Shown here: piece by piece, positions 63,239 to 64,000 of the stretch
Layout: each line of letters starts with the position of its first letter
Position numbering within the stretch: the stretch's first letter is position 1
NCBI GenBank assembly: GCA_029948255.1
Contig: JALIZF010000960.1
Span: 54,032-118,031, forward strand
DNA: 64,000 bases
Reading direction: 5' to 3'
Source of the DNA: Telmatactis stephensoni
Taxonomy: Eukaryota; Cnidaria; Anthozoa; Actiniaria; Isophelliidae
Notes under the pieces: generated by a model
The model's database searches: none
What the model was told of the DNA's origin: nothing
What the model saw: the letters and a program-made list of their open reading frames with translations, nothing else
Program-made: the position numbers and the translations under genes

Positions 63239-64000
63239 GACAAAAAGCTTAGGAGCACGAGGCGTAACTAGCTGTGACAAAATGGATAAAATTTCACATC
63301 AACTTTACTACCCCTCCTCCCGACACCCACAAGATAAGATAAAGCGGTTCAAAAACGTGTGTGTATATATGGTCAAAAGAATTGCTACCACACAACCTCG
63401 CAGATCAACCTATAAACTGGATCTCAATGGTCGCGAATGTGGACGGCTTAAGCCCTCAATCCTCGGCGATGCAATAATTCAGAGCAAATATTATATTATT
63501 ATCATTCCTTTCAGTCGAGTCGCGTAAGGCTTGAAACCACGTCAGCGACGTTTCAGTTCTAAAATGACTGTATATCAGCCAACGAAATAAAAAAAAACCC
63601 TGCTTTTCGACCTTCTACATTCACCAGTATCATCAATTTCGCACAATCGAGCGTGGCCAGAGGAATTTTACCATCACATTTCTTTAACACTTGAATACCT
63701 TCAGGCTATGTGTATCAAAGGCCTTAAAATCACGGAATAATACTCCTGAAAACATTTTCTGCGTCATAGACGACTTTCAAAAATGGCGGGCTCATTGTTC
63801 ACGAGAACGAGGCAACGGAAAGGCCTCCAAAATTATCATGGCATCAAATGAGTCTAAGTATATCCTATAATATACATAGAACATAGATATTCTAAAAGGA
63901 AGAGGAACACATCGTCTTTGATAGCAACAGAAGTATCGTCTTGCTTATTTTCTGGTATCAATGCCTTTTTGGTTTCGTACTAGGCCGCCATTTTTGAAGG
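63239..64000. other. Intergenic DNA at the window end
   Basis: GTCGAGTCGCGTAAGGCTTGA at about 63513 resembles GTGAGTCGCGTAGGGTTGA inside the 27573-27860 MITE, so this may be its diverged far end. No gene recognised. Confidence 0.35.

Overview
The window is a piece of an animal nuclear genome, most likely an anthozoan cnidarian (coral or sea anemone). The evidence is: AT-rich sequence; GT-AG introns; a secreted chymotrypsin-type protease ending in two ShK domains, a domain very common in cnidarians; an intronless class A GPCR; a sulfotransferase-like gene with a C-terminal membrane anchor; and an extreme density of small inverted-repeat transposons. The species assignment is inference; no rRNA or mitochondrial marker is present.

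Layout. About 375-7200 and 8480-17100 form a tandem segmental duplication (copies A and B, offset about 7.9-8.9 kb). Each copy carries, on the minus strand, a two-exon gene for a small secreted cysteine-containing EF-hand protein and a second, weaker two-exon ORF rich in Cys at its start, plus compound TTG/TTC microsatellites. A truncated third copy of part of this module lies at 43736-44138 and 47597-47765, split by a retrotransposon. 17.1-20 kb holds tRNA-derived SINEs, one split by a hAT-like element. 20.05-21.1 kb is the GPCR (+). 21.9-25.8 kb holds two long hairpin elements of one family in opposite orientation. 28.47-29.2 kb is the sulfotransferase-like gene (+).

29.6-38.5 kb is a nest: a palindromic TTAA-flanked element of about 1.7 kb, interrupted by a MULE-like element (11-bp target duplication) and by a 6.2-kb Ty3/gypsy-type LTR retrotransposon (4-bp target duplication, near-identical LTRs, intact gag, deleted and decayed pol), and abutting a second TTAA element. 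40.3-43.2 kb is a 5'-truncated non-LTR retroelement with an open reverse transcriptase plus restriction-like nuclease frame and a 13-bp target duplication. 44.1-47.1 kb is a second, different RT-nuclease element.

49.4-50.15 kb is a two-exon gene for a small secreted IGFBP-domain protein (+). 52.0-56.9 kb is the eight-exon protease-ShK gene (-), with a TATA box at about 56930. 59.86-61.51 kb is a 1650-bp near-perfect palindrome with TTAA flanks, followed by a 171-bp tandem satellite (61.8-62.5 kb).

The host genes are not obviously one pathway: three are secreted products (EF-hand peptide pair, IGFBP-domain protein, protease-ShK) and two are membrane proteins (GPCR, sulfotransferase-like). Most of the remaining DNA is mobile or repetitive. 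All calls rest on reading the sequence; no database search was run.
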